Positions 53,822-61,753 of a stretch of DNA of 64,000 nt are shown here, one piece after another (position 1 is the stretch's first letter; each line of letters starts with the position of its first letter). Under the pieces are notes generated by a model. It was not told the origin of the DNA, ran no database searches, and saw only the letters and a program-made list of their open reading frames with translations. The position numbers were made by a program, and so were the translations under genes. The DNA comes from Roseicella frigidaeris (GTDB lineage: Bacteria > Pseudomonadota > Alphaproteobacteria > Acetobacterales > Acetobacteraceae): contig NZ_QLIX01000002.1 in NCBI RefSeq assembly GCF_003258945.1, positions 310,843 through 374,842 of the forward strand, written 5' to 3'.

Positions 53822-55290
53822 GGATTCCCGGCCATCCAGGGCTCGTGCCGCGCCGCCTCGCCATGCTCGGCGAGCAGGCGTTCCAGCGGGATCGCATGCC
53901 CGACATGGCCGCCGAGCCGGGCATAGAGGTCGGCGCGCAGGGTGAACTCGATCGGCGCCACCAAAGCGGGCGTCGGCACCGTGCCGAAGGCGCCCTCCGG
54001 CACCCGCAGCACATCCGCCATGATGGTGATGCCGCCACCGGGCCAGAGGGTGCAGGGCGCGCCGCCGATCGTCACCCGCACCAGGCCGTTCTGCACCTCG
54101 CGGGTCAGCCGCACCGGGTTTTCCGTCACCCCGGCGCGCAGGCTGCCGCCGGCGCCGGCCATGAAGAGGATGGAGGTGAGGGCCGGCTCGCAATTCTCGC
54201 CGATGCGCTCGACCGTCCGCAGCACGGCAGGCGGCGTCGGCACCGGCACGGGGCGCAGCCCCTCGTCGAGCTCGACATAGAGATGCTCCTCGCCCGTGGT
54301 GCTGGTCAGCAGTAGCCGCAGCCCCGGCCAGGCCTGCTTCGGGTCGATCCGCTCGATGACGGCGAGCGGGTCGGTGATGTCGGTGCCGCCCCAGCCGGTG
54401 CCGGGATCGGCCACCTGGAAGTAGCGGCCGGGCGTCGAGCGACGGCCGCGCAGGCGGATGCCGCTCGGCGGGATGTCGAGGCACTTCCCGGCCTGGTGCT
54501 CGGAGAGCAGCCCGGTGATGTGGTCGTCGATGACGATCACCTCATCGACATGGCCATGCCATTGCTGCGCGAAGATGCCGATGGCGGCGCTGCCGCAGCC
54601 GACCCGCATGCGCCGCTCCGGCACGCCATCGACGATCGGCGCCTGGCCGGCCTGCAGCACCAGCCGGGCGCCGCCATCGATCGTCACCTCGACCGCCGCC
54701 TTCTCGCAGAGCGCCAGCATGGCGGCGCAGGTGGTGCTGCCCTCCTTCTTGCTGCCGCCCGTGAGGTGCCGCACGCCGCCGAGGCTCAGCATCTGGCTGC
54801 CATATTCGGCGGTGGTGACATGCCCGACCGGCTCGCCCTCCACCCGCACGGTTGCCGTCTCCGGGCCGAGATAGCGGTCGGTGTCGATCTTCACCTTCAA
54901 CCCGCAATAGCTGAAGATGCCCTCCGTCACCACGGTGACGGTATCGACCCCCGCATGCTGCGCGGCGACGATGAAGGGCGCCGGCTTGTAGTCGGGATAG
55001 GTGGTGCCGGCGCCGATGCCGGTCACGAAGGTCTCGCGCGCGGCGGCGATGCCGCCCTGCCAGTCCTCGGCCGCCTCGAGGAAGGGCACGGTCGCGCCGC
55101 CCGCCGCCAGGGTGCGGTGCAGCAGCAGCAGCGGCTCGGTGCGGACCAGGCGGCCGTCGCGGTTGGCGTAGCGGTCGCAGGCACCGGCGCGGCCGGGCCG
55201 GATGCGGCAGAGGACGGGGCAGGCATCGCAGCGGATGATGCCCTCGTCGCCCTCGCGCGCGCCTAGCAGGGCGGTGCGGTCCTGGCTCAT
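53806..55290 (-). CDS. hnr: 6-hydroxynicotinate reductase (Hnr)
   Basis: 494-residue iron-sulfur flavoprotein-type reductase. It would reduce 6-hydroxynicotinate to 1,4,5,6-tetrahydro-6-oxonicotinate. The N-terminal Cys cluster CDACPVLCRIRPGRAGAC (Cys21, 24, 28, 38) is a typical [4Fe-4S] site, with further Cys near residues 130, 190, 237 and 270. TYPDYKPAPFIVAAQHAGVD and SQMLSLGGVRHLTGGSKKEG belong to the conserved core. No textbook ApbE flavinylation motif (D..S/TGAT) is evident. It overlaps the Mo-enzyme gene by four bases upstream and UPF0280 downstream. No transmembrane segment. Confidence 0.85.
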   Translation of the reverse strand: MSQDRTALLGAREGDEGIIRCDACPVLCRIRPGRAGACDRYANRDGRLVRTEPLLLLHRTLAAGGATVPFLEAAEDWQGGIAAARETFVTGIGAGTTYPDYKPAPFIVAAQHAGVDTVTVVTEGIFSYCGLKVKIDTDRYLGPETATVRVEGEPVGHVTTAEYGSQMLSLGGVRHLTGGSKKEGSTTCAAMLALCEKAAVEVTIDGGARLVLQAGQAPIVDGVPERRMRVGCGSAAIGIFAQQWHGHVDEVIVIDDHITGLLSEHQAGKCLDIPPSGIRLRGRRSTPGRYFQVADPGTGWGGTDITDPLAVIERIDPKQAWPGLRLLLTSTTGEEHLYVELDEGLRPVPVPTPPAVLRTVERIGENCEPALTSILFMAGAGGSLRAGVTENPVRLTREVQNGLVRVTIGGAPCTLWPGGGITIMADVLRVPEGAFGTVPTPALVAPIEFTLRADLYARLGGHVGHAIPLERLLAEHGEAARHEPWMAGNPWPAP

Positions 55291-57989
55291 CGGTGCAGCG
55301 CCTCCAGGATGCGGTGCGGCAGAGCGGGGATGCGGGTCAGGCTGGCCCCGGTCGCGTCGCGGATCGCCGAGAGGATCGCCGGGGCGGTCGCCACCAGCGC
55401 CGGCTCGCCGATGCCCTTGGCGCCGAAAGGGCCGAGCGGCTCGCGCGCCTCGATCAGCAGGCACTCGATCTCCGGCACGTCGCCGATGGTCGGGATCAGG
55501 TAGTCGTGCAGGTTCTCGGTGCGGCCGGGCAGGTATTCCTCCATCAGGGCGAGGCCGATGCCCTGGGCGATGCCGCCCTGGATCTGGCCCTCGACCAGGG
55601 TGGGGTTGATCGCCCGGCCGACATCATGCGCCGCGACGATGCGTTGCAGATGCACGGTGCCGAGATCGAGATCCACCGAGAGGGCGGCAAGCTGCGCCGC
55701 GAAGCCGTAGGTCGCATAGGGGATGCCCTGGCCATCGGCATCGAGCGGCCGGGTCGGCGGATCGAAGCGGCCGATGCCCTCCAGCGGCGTCTCCAGCCCG
55801 ACCGGGCGGCCATCGACCAGCAGCCTGCCATCGCGCAGCGCCAGCCGCGCCTCCGGCCCGGCATTGGCCCGCAGCAGGATGGCCTGGCGCAGCGCCTGGC
55901 CGGCCTCGGCGGCGGCGCGGCCGCTGACGAAGGTCTGGCGGGAGGCGCTGGTCTTGCCGGCATCCGCGGTCAGGTCGGTGTCGCCGAGCACGAGGCGGAA
56001 GGCCGCGACCGGCAGGCCGAGCGCATCGGCCGCGATCTGCAGCAGCGCCGTGGTGCTGCCCTGGCCGATATCGACCGCGCCGTTGTGGAAGACGAGGCCG
56101 TCCGGCCCGAGGGTGAGGCGCATGGTCGAGGGGTTCGACATGCCGGTATTGCCGATGCCGTACCACATGCAGCCGATGCCGACGCCATGCCGCCGGCGGC
56201 CGCCCTCCGCATCGGCCTGGGCATTGGCCGCCGCCGCTGCGGCGCGCAGCGCCCGCCAGCGCGGCCGCAGCGCGTCGAGGCACTCCACCAGCCCGACGGA
56301 ATGCTCCAGCCGCTGCCCGGTCGCCGTCCCGTCGCCCGCCCGCAGCGCGTTCAGGGCCCGGAATTCCAGCCGGTCGAGCCCCGCCGCATCGGCCAGCCGG
56401 TCCCAGAGCGCCTCCTGCGCGATCGCCGCCTGCGGCACGCCGAAGCCGCGGAAGGCGCCGGCCGGCGGGTTGTTGGTGAAGATGGCGCGCGCCCGGGCGG
56501 CGACCGCCGGCACGCGGTAGGGACCCATGGCATGCACCGGCACCCGCCCGGCGACGGTCGGGCCCCAGCTCGCATAGGCGCCGGTCTCGTAGAGGCCCTC
56601 GAAGGCGAAGCTAGTGAGGCGCCCGGCGGCGTCGCAGCCGGCGCGGGCCGCGATGCGCGCCGGATGCCGCTTGGTGCTGCTCGCCATGCTCTCGCCCCGC
56701 GGCAGCACGGCGCGCACCGGGCGATGCAGCAGCCAGGCGGCGATGGCGAGCATGGGCTGGATCGAGACGTCGAGCTTGCCGCCGAAGCCGCCGCCGCAGG
56801 CCGAGGGGATAATGCGCACCGCCGCCTGCGGCAGGCCGAGCACGCCGGCCACCTCCTCGAGATCCATGTAGGGGGCCTGGGTGCAGGCGAAGACCTCGAT
56901 CCGGTCGCCCACCCGCCGCGCCCAGCCCGCCTCGGGCTCGATATAGGCATGCTCGACGAAGCCGGTCTCGATCTCGATCGCGGCGCTGTGCCGGCTCGTC
57001 CGCAGCGCCGCCTCGGCATCGCCGGAGACCACGCGGCCGGTGGTCAGCACGTTGTCCGGCCAGCGCGGCTGCACCGGCTCGCCACCCAGCGCATCCTCGA
57101 GCGTAACCGGGGCGAGTTGCGTCCAGGCGATGGGCAACTCTTCGGTCCGGATCGCCTCCAGCGCCGCCCGGTCGCCGACCAGGGCGCAGAGGCAGTCGCC
57201 GCGATAGCGCACCTCGCCCTCGGCGAAGACCGGCTGGTCCTTGATGTCGGGATAGATGCCGAAGCCGTTGCGGCCCGGCACGTCGGCCGCCGTCAGCACC
57301 CGCGCCAGCCCGGGATGGCGCGCCAGCAGCGGCGCCCAGTCGCCGAAGGCGAAGCGGGCGCGCGGATAGGGGCTGCGCACGGCGCGCAGCCAGAGGGCGC
57401 CGTCGGGCGCGGCATCGGCGCCGAAGCGATCCGTGCCGGTGACCTTGGCAGGACCATCGGCGCGCGGCAGGCGCTCGCCCACGGCGCAGCCGGCCCAGGG
57501 CGCGCGTGGTTCCGGCCCGCCGCCGAGGAAACGGTGCGCGTCGCAGACCGCCTCGACGATCTTGCGGTAGCCGGTGCAGCGGCAGAGCACGCCGCCGAGC
57601 GCCGCCGCCACCGCCGCCTCCTCCGGCCGGGCCTCGGCCGCGAGCAGCTCGCTCGCCGCCATCAGCATGCCCGGCGTGCAGATGCCGCATTGCGCCGCCC
57701 CGTGATGCAGGAAGGCGCGCTGCAGCGCGGCGCCCATGGGCGTCGCGGCCAGCCCCTCCACGGTGGTGACGGCATGGCCCGCCGCCTGCGCCACCGGCAC
57801 CAGGCAGGCGCAGGCCTGGACGCCGTCGATCTGCACCGTGCAGGCGCCGCAATCGCCGGCATCGCAGCCGATCTTGGTGCCGGTCAGGCCGAGCTCGTCG
57901 CGCAGGACGGTGCTCAGCCGCGTCTGGCCGGGCACCAGCACGCGGCGGGTCTCGCCATTGACCTGCAGCAGCAGGGCCGGGCTGGTCAT
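55287..57989 (-). CDS. Xanthine-dehydrogenase-family Mo hydroxylase with fused [2Fe-2S] domain (probable nicotinate dehydrogenase)
   Basis: 900-residue fusion. Residues 1-160: two [2Fe-2S] clusters, plant-type GCDAGDCGACTVQIDG (Cys42, 47, 50 and one of 60/62) and CGICTPG (101, 104) with CRCTGY (136, 138). Residues 165-900: molybdopterin domain with ACGGGFGGKLD, FRGFGVPQAAIAQEAL, VDIGQGSTTALLQIAADALG and the catalytic Glu862 in GAKGIGEP. Most bacterial enzymes have the iron-sulfur and Mo parts on separate chains. The FAD chain is the adjacent upstream gene, overlapping by four bases. Nicotinate as substrate is inferred from Hnr and enamidase neighbours. Confidence 0.9.
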   Translation of the reverse strand: MTSPALLLQVNGETRRVLVPGQTRLSTVLRDELGLTGTKIGCDAGDCGACTVQIDGVQACACLVPVAQAAGHAVTTVEGLAATPMGAALQRAFLHHGAAQCGICTPGMLMAASELLAAEARPEEAAVAAALGGVLCRCTGYRKIVEAVCDAHRFLGGGPEPRAPWAGCAVGERLPRADGPAKVTGTDRFGADAAPDGALWLRAVRSPYPRARFAFGDWAPLLARHPGLARVLTAADVPGRNGFGIYPDIKDQPVFAEGEVRYRGDCLCALVGDRAALEAIRTEELPIAWTQLAPVTLEDALGGEPVQPRWPDNVLTTGRVVSGDAEAALRTSRHSAAIEIETGFVEHAYIEPEAGWARRVGDRIEVFACTQAPYMDLEEVAGVLGLPQAAVRIIPSACGGGFGGKLDVSIQPMLAIAAWLLHRPVRAVLPRGESMASSTKRHPARIAARAGCDAAGRLTSFAFEGLYETGAYASWGPTVAGRVPVHAMGPYRVPAVAARARAIFTNNPPAGAFRGFGVPQAAIAQEALWDRLADAAGLDRLEFRALNALRAGDGTATGQRLEHSVGLVECLDALRPRWRALRAAAAAANAQADAEGGRRRHGVGIGCMWYGIGNTGMSNPSTMRLTLGPDGLVFHNGAVDIGQGSTTALLQIAADALGLPVAAFRLVLGDTDLTADAGKTSASRQTFVSGRAAAEAGQALRQAILLRANAGPEARLALRDGRLLVDGRPVGLETPLEGIGRFDPPTRPLDADGQGIPYATYGFAAQLAALSVDLDLGTVHLQRIVAAHDVGRAINPTLVEGQIQGGIAQGIGLALMEEYLPGRTENLHDYLIPTIGDVPEIECLLIEAREPLGPFGAKGIGEPALVATAPAILSAIRDATGASLTRIPALPHRILEALHR

Positions 57990-58846
57990 GCCGCCGCACC
58001 CGCCAGCGATGGGGCGAGGGCGCGCCGCAGCAGCACCAGCGCGGCGTGGCGGCGGTAGGCCGCGCTCGCCCGCACATCGTCGATCGGGGCGAGGGGGGCC
58101 AGATGCGCCGGCTCCGGCACCGCGGCGGCCAAGCCCAGGGGCAGGCCGGCGAGATCTGCTTCCAGCGCCGGCAGGCGCTGCGGCACCGCGGAGCAGGCGC
58201 CGATGGCAATGCGGGCGCGAGTGATGCGGCCGGCCTCGGCCTCGATCACCACCGCCACCGAAACCAGCGAGATCACCAGGAAGGCGCGGCTGCCGAGCTT
58301 GTCGAAGCGGGCCGTGGCGCCCCGGCCGGGCTTCGGCACGATCACCGCCGTCATGATCTCGCCGGGGGCGAGGGCGGTCCGGCGGTTGCCCAGGAGGAAG
58401 CTGCTGAGCGGCAGGCGGCGCCGGCCCTCCCGGCATGCCAGCTCCAGCTCGGCACCCAGCGCCAGCAGGGGCGGCGCGCCATCGGCGGCGGGCGAGGCGT
58501 TGCAGAGATTGCCGCCGAGCGTCGCCCGGCTCTGCACCTGCCGGCCGCCGATCCACGCCGCCGCCCCGCGCAGCCCGTCGAACCAGGGCGGCAAGCCGGC
58601 ATCGCGGATCGTCGCCCAGCGCGTGCCGGCGCCGATGCGGTGGTGGTCGGGGCGCTCGGCGATGCCGGCCATGCCGGGAAGCGCCGAGAGATCGAGCAGC
58701 GGGCGGTCCCGCGGCTGCAGCCAGGCCTCGGCCGCGGCGCGGGCGGGGTAGATGTCGGTGCCGCCCGCGAGCGGCTGCATCGCGGGCACCGCCGCCAGCA
58801 GGTCGAGCGCCTCCCGCAGGCAGGTCGGTCGATGATAGGCGGGCAT
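57986..58846 (-). CDS. FAD-binding subunit of the Mo hydroxylase (CoxM/NdhF-like)
   Basis: 286 residues. MPAYHRPTCLREALDLLAA, QPLAGGTDIYPARAAAE (FAD-binding GGTD), IGAGTRWATIRDAGL and QSRATLGGNLCNASPAADGA (FAD/iron-sulfur interface) are canonical for FAD_binding_5/CO-dehydrogenase medium subunits. It completes the three-cofactor Mo hydroxylase. ATG at 58846 begins at the family N-terminus; longer frame upstream is the iron-transport permease region read out of frame. It lies 76 bases after the end of the frameshifted permease. Confidence 0.9.
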   Translation of the reverse strand: MPAYHRPTCLREALDLLAAVPAMQPLAGGTDIYPARAAAEAWLQPRDRPLLDLSALPGMAGIAERPDHHRIGAGTRWATIRDAGLPPWFDGLRGAAAWIGGRQVQSRATLGGNLCNASPAADGAPPLLALGAELELACREGRRRLPLSSFLLGNRRTALAPGEIMTAVIVPKPGRGATARFDKLGSRAFLVISLVSVAVVIEAEAGRITRARIAIGACSAVPQRLPALEADLAGLPLGLAAAVPEPAHLAPLAPIDDVRASAAYRRHAALVLLRRALAPSLAGAAA

Positions 58847-58922
58847 GCCCCTCCGGATGGCCTGATCGGGCCAATCCCAACCCGGCGCCGCCAAGGGCGC
58901 AAGCAAAAGGAGGGTGCGGCCG

Positions 58923-60507
58923 CTACCCGCCGGGCCGGCGGGCCATGAACAGGGCGACCGAGGCGAGGCCGACCACCACCAGGGCGAGGGCGGCGACGGC
59001 GCCTTCCTCATAGGTGCCCCGCGCAGCCTCGGCATAGAGGGCCGTCGCCAGGGTCTCGCGGTTCAGCGGCCGCAGCAGCAGGGTCGCCGGCAACTCCTTC
59101 ATCGCATCGAGGAAGGTCAGCAGCGCGGCGGCCGAGAGGGAGGGCGCCAGCAGCGGCAGATGGACCTGGCACAGGAGCCGCGCCTCCGACGCCCCCATGG
59201 AGCGGGCGGACCAGTCCATCTCCCTGCGGAGGCGGGCGTAGCCGGCATCCAGCCCGCCGGCCGGGATGGCGAGGAAGCGGATGACATAGGCCGCAACCAC
59301 GGCGGCCATGCTGCCGGACAGCGCCATCGGCGCCCAGGCTGCGGCGAGGTCGTCCAGCCGGCCGAAGGCAATGGTCAGGCCGACCGCCGCCACGCCGCCC
59401 GGCAAGGCATAGCCGAGCATGCCCGCCCGCAGCAGCAGCGCCCCCGGCCCGGGCCGCGGCTCGCGCCGCGCGCCATAGGCCATGGGCAGCGCCAGCAGGA
59501 GGGCCAGCAGCGTCGCCAGGCCGCTGAACATCCCGCTATGGGCGATCCAGCGGGCGAGGTCCGGCGGCAGCCCGAATTCGGCGACGCGCCGGCCGGCCGC
59601 CCAGGCGAGATAGGCGACGGGCAGGAGGAAGCCCAGCAGCACCGGCAGCGCGCAGGCCAGCATGGCGAGGAGCCCGGCGGCGCCGGGGAGGGGGCGCGGC
59701 TCGAGCGGGACCGACTGGTCAGGCGCGCCGGGCGCCTGCCGGCGCGCCCAGCGCTCCAGCGTCAGCACGGCCGCCACCAGCAGGAGCAATGCCAGGGCGA
59801 CCTGCGCCGCGCCCGGCAGCGAGGAGCGGGTGATCCAGGTGACGTAGACGGCGACCGTCAGGCTGCGCACGCCGAGGATATCGGCGGCGCCGACATCGTT
59901 CAGGGTCTCCAGCAGCGCCAGCGCCGCGCCGGCGGCGATGGCCGGGCGCGCCATCGGCAGGCCGATGCGGCGGAACAGCAGCCACCCCGTCGCCCCGGCC
60001 GACCGGCCGGCGCGCAGCGGGCCGGGGCCCTGGCTGCGGAAGGCGGCGCGGGCGGCGAGATAGACATAGGGAAAGAGCACCATCCCCAGCACCAGCACGC
60101 AGCCGCCGAGGGAGCGGATCTCCGGCAGCGGGATCGCGCGCGGATCCGTCAGCCCCAGGCTCCGCCGCAGCGCCATCTGCACCGGCCCGGCGGGATGCAG
60201 CACGTCCAGCCAGGCATAGGCGGCGACATAGCCGGGCAGCGCCATGGGCAGCACCAGGGCGCCGGCCAGCAGGCGGCGCCCGGGAAAGCGGTAGCAGGTG
60301 ACCAGCCAGGCCGTGCCGGTGCCGACCGCGACCACCACCAGCCCGACGCCGGCCAGCAGCAGCCGTCTCGCGCAGCGCCGCGGGCAGGACATGGCGCAGC
60401 AGATGCGGCCAGAGCTCGCCCGAGCCGGCCGCCGCGGCGCCGGCGAGGGCCAAGACCGGCAGCATCACCAGCGCCGCCGCGGCGCCGGCGATCAGCCGCA
60501 GCCACAT
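58923..60507 (-). pseudogene. Fe3+ ABC transporter permease (FbpB/AfuB-like), frameshifted near the N-terminus
   Basis: Two-domain iron permease of about 525 residues if restored. The true N-terminus, starting ATG at 60507 (MWLRLIAGAAAALVMLPVLA, then HLLRHVLPAALRET), is in one frame; the rest (LLLAGVGLVVVAVGTGTAWL, FPGRRLLAGALVLPMALPGY, then GGCVLVLGMVLFPYVYLAAR and a second domain with SMGASEARLLCQVHLPLLAP) is in another. A single extra G at 60363-60364 shifts the frame: removing it gives RET-LLLAGVG in register. The ATG at 60392 in the second frame is not a natural start. This is either a real inactivating mutation or a base-call error. The usual ATPase gene is absent. Confidence 0.78.
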
Positions 60508-60514
60508 CGCCGCA

Positions 60515-60559
60515 TCACGCGCCCTGGCCTCACGCGCCCTGGCCTCACGCGCCTTGGGC
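60515..60559. repeat. 15-bp tandem repeat, three copies
   Basis: Units 60515-60529, 60530-60544 and 60545-60559 of TCACGCGCCCTGGCC, the last with two differences. It fills the gap between the iron-binding protein stop and the permease start and shares the core TCACGCGCCC with the 13-bp repeat at 19094-19154 (read on the other strand). Confidence 0.8.
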
Positions 60560-60561
60560 GG

Positions 60562-61581
60562 TCAGCGGTCGAAGCCGACCTCATCGACGATGCGGCTGGC
60601 GCGGCTGCGCTGGGCGGCGATCTCGGGCAGCGGCACGGCGCCGATCCGCAGCTGGCCGAAGCCGGCGACGATCGGGTCGAGCGGCGCGTCGGGCCGCACC
60701 GGCATCTCGAAATTCACCTTCGCATAGAGGGATTGCGCCTCCTCCGAGGCGAGGAACTCCAGCAGCCTGACCGCCTCCGCCCGGTTCGGGGCGTGGCGCG
60801 CCACGACGGCGCCGGAGACGTTCACCGCCGTGCCCTCGGCCGGCAGGACGACGCGCACCGCCTCGCCCCAGTGGCGCTGCTCCTCGCCGCCGCGGCCCGA
60901 CAGCATGAGGCCGACATAATAGGTGTTGGCCAGGCCGACATCGCAGAGCCCGGCCAGGATATCGCGCGCCACCTCGCGGTCGCCGCCGGCGGCCTGCCGC
61001 GCCAGGTTGGCCTTCAGCCGGGTCAGGTAGTCCCGCAGCCATGGCTCGCCATGCTGCACGAGCAGGGTCGAGAACAGCGCGGTGTTGTAGGGATGCTGGC
61101 CGGAGCGGATGCAGACGCGGCCGCGGAAGCGCGGCTCGGCCAGCGCCTCGTAGGTGAGGCGCGCCGCATCGGCCTCCGCGACGCGCTCGCGCGAGGCGTA
61201 GATGGCGCGGGCCCGCAGGGAGAGGGCGAACCAGCGGCCGTCGGACCCGCGCAGGGCCGGCGGGATCGCGGCCTCGAGCACGGCCGACCGGACAGGCTGG
61301 GCGAGGTCCCGGTCCACCAGCTCCATCAGGTTGCCGATATCGACGACCATGGCGACATCGGCGGCGGAGCGGGTCCCCTCGGCCGCGATGCGCTCGGCCA
61401 GCCCGCCCTGGACGAAGACCGTGTTCACCGTGACGCCGGTCTGCTGCGTGAAGCGGTCGAGCAGGGGGCGGATCAGCGCCGGCTCGCGGGTCGTGTAGAG
61501 ATTGACCTCGGCGGCGCGCGCGGCCGCGGCGCCGAGCATGAGGAGAAGGGCCCCGATGGCGGCGCCGGCTTGCTTGAGCAT
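60562..61581 (-). CDS. Fe3+ ABC transporter substrate-binding protein (FutA/FbpA-like)
   Basis: 339 residues. Signal peptide IGALLLMLGAAAARA, then EVNLYTTREPALIRPLLDRF, the standard start of ferric-binding FutA/AfuA proteins. FVQGGLAERIAAEGTRSAAD and ANTYYVGLMLSGRGG contain the Tyr-Tyr pair that binds iron; VNVSGAVVARHAPNRAEAVR follows. It delivers ferric iron to the permease downstream, which is frameshifted. A Fur-like palindrome lies 54 bases upstream of its start. No FbpC-type ATPase is nearby. Confidence 0.9.
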   Translation of the reverse strand: MLKQAGAAIGALLLMLGAAAARAAEVNLYTTREPALIRPLLDRFTQQTGVTVNTVFVQGGLAERIAAEGTRSAADVAMVVDIGNLMELVDRDLAQPVRSAVLEAAIPPALRGSDGRWFALSLRARAIYASRERVAEADAARLTYEALAEPRFRGRVCIRSGQHPYNTALFSTLLVQHGEPWLRDYLTRLKANLARQAAGGDREVARDILAGLCDVGLANTYYVGLMLSGRGGEEQRHWGEAVRVVLPAEGTAVNVSGAVVARHAPNRAEAVRLLEFLASEEAQSLYAKVNFEMPVRPDAPLDPIVAGFGQLRIGAVPLPEIAAQRSRASRIVDEVGFDR

Positions 61582-61634
61582 GCGACCTCGCTTCCCCGGT
61601 CCAGATGGACGGTTCGTAACCTAGCCGGTGCAAG

Positions 61635-61651
61635 TTGCGAGTCAATCGCAA
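61635..61651. promoter_or_regulatory. Fur-like inverted repeat
   Basis: TTGCGAGTCAATCGCAA has perfect 6-base arms (TTGCGA/TCGCAA) around a 5-base centre and resembles 'TGCGAAT.ATTCGCA'-type Fur boxes. It lies in the divergent gap between the iron-binding protein gene and the enamidase gene, so iron-dependent control of either is possible. Confidence 0.45.
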
Positions 61652-61753
61652 TTCGCCACGGACCATCGTGACCCGGGCGGAATCAGGCCGCCGGGCCTTC
61701 GCGCCCATCCGCGATCTGCTCTAGGCTCCGGCCCGGCGCAGGAGGCGGATGCG

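Noticed and set aside
55293-58058. 921-codon rightward open frame opposite the Mo hydroxylase
   Set aside because: Low-complexity Arg/Ala/Gly composition and no motif; the leftward frame has complete cofactor motifs.
58923-60392. Permease read as an intact 489-residue gene from the ATG at 60392
   Set aside because: The first residues (MSCPRRCARR) do not fit the family, while the missing N-terminal helix is encoded immediately upstream in the neighbouring frame.
58914-60770. 618-codon rightward open frame opposite the iron permease
   Set aside because: Gln/Arg/Gly-rich shadow without domains.
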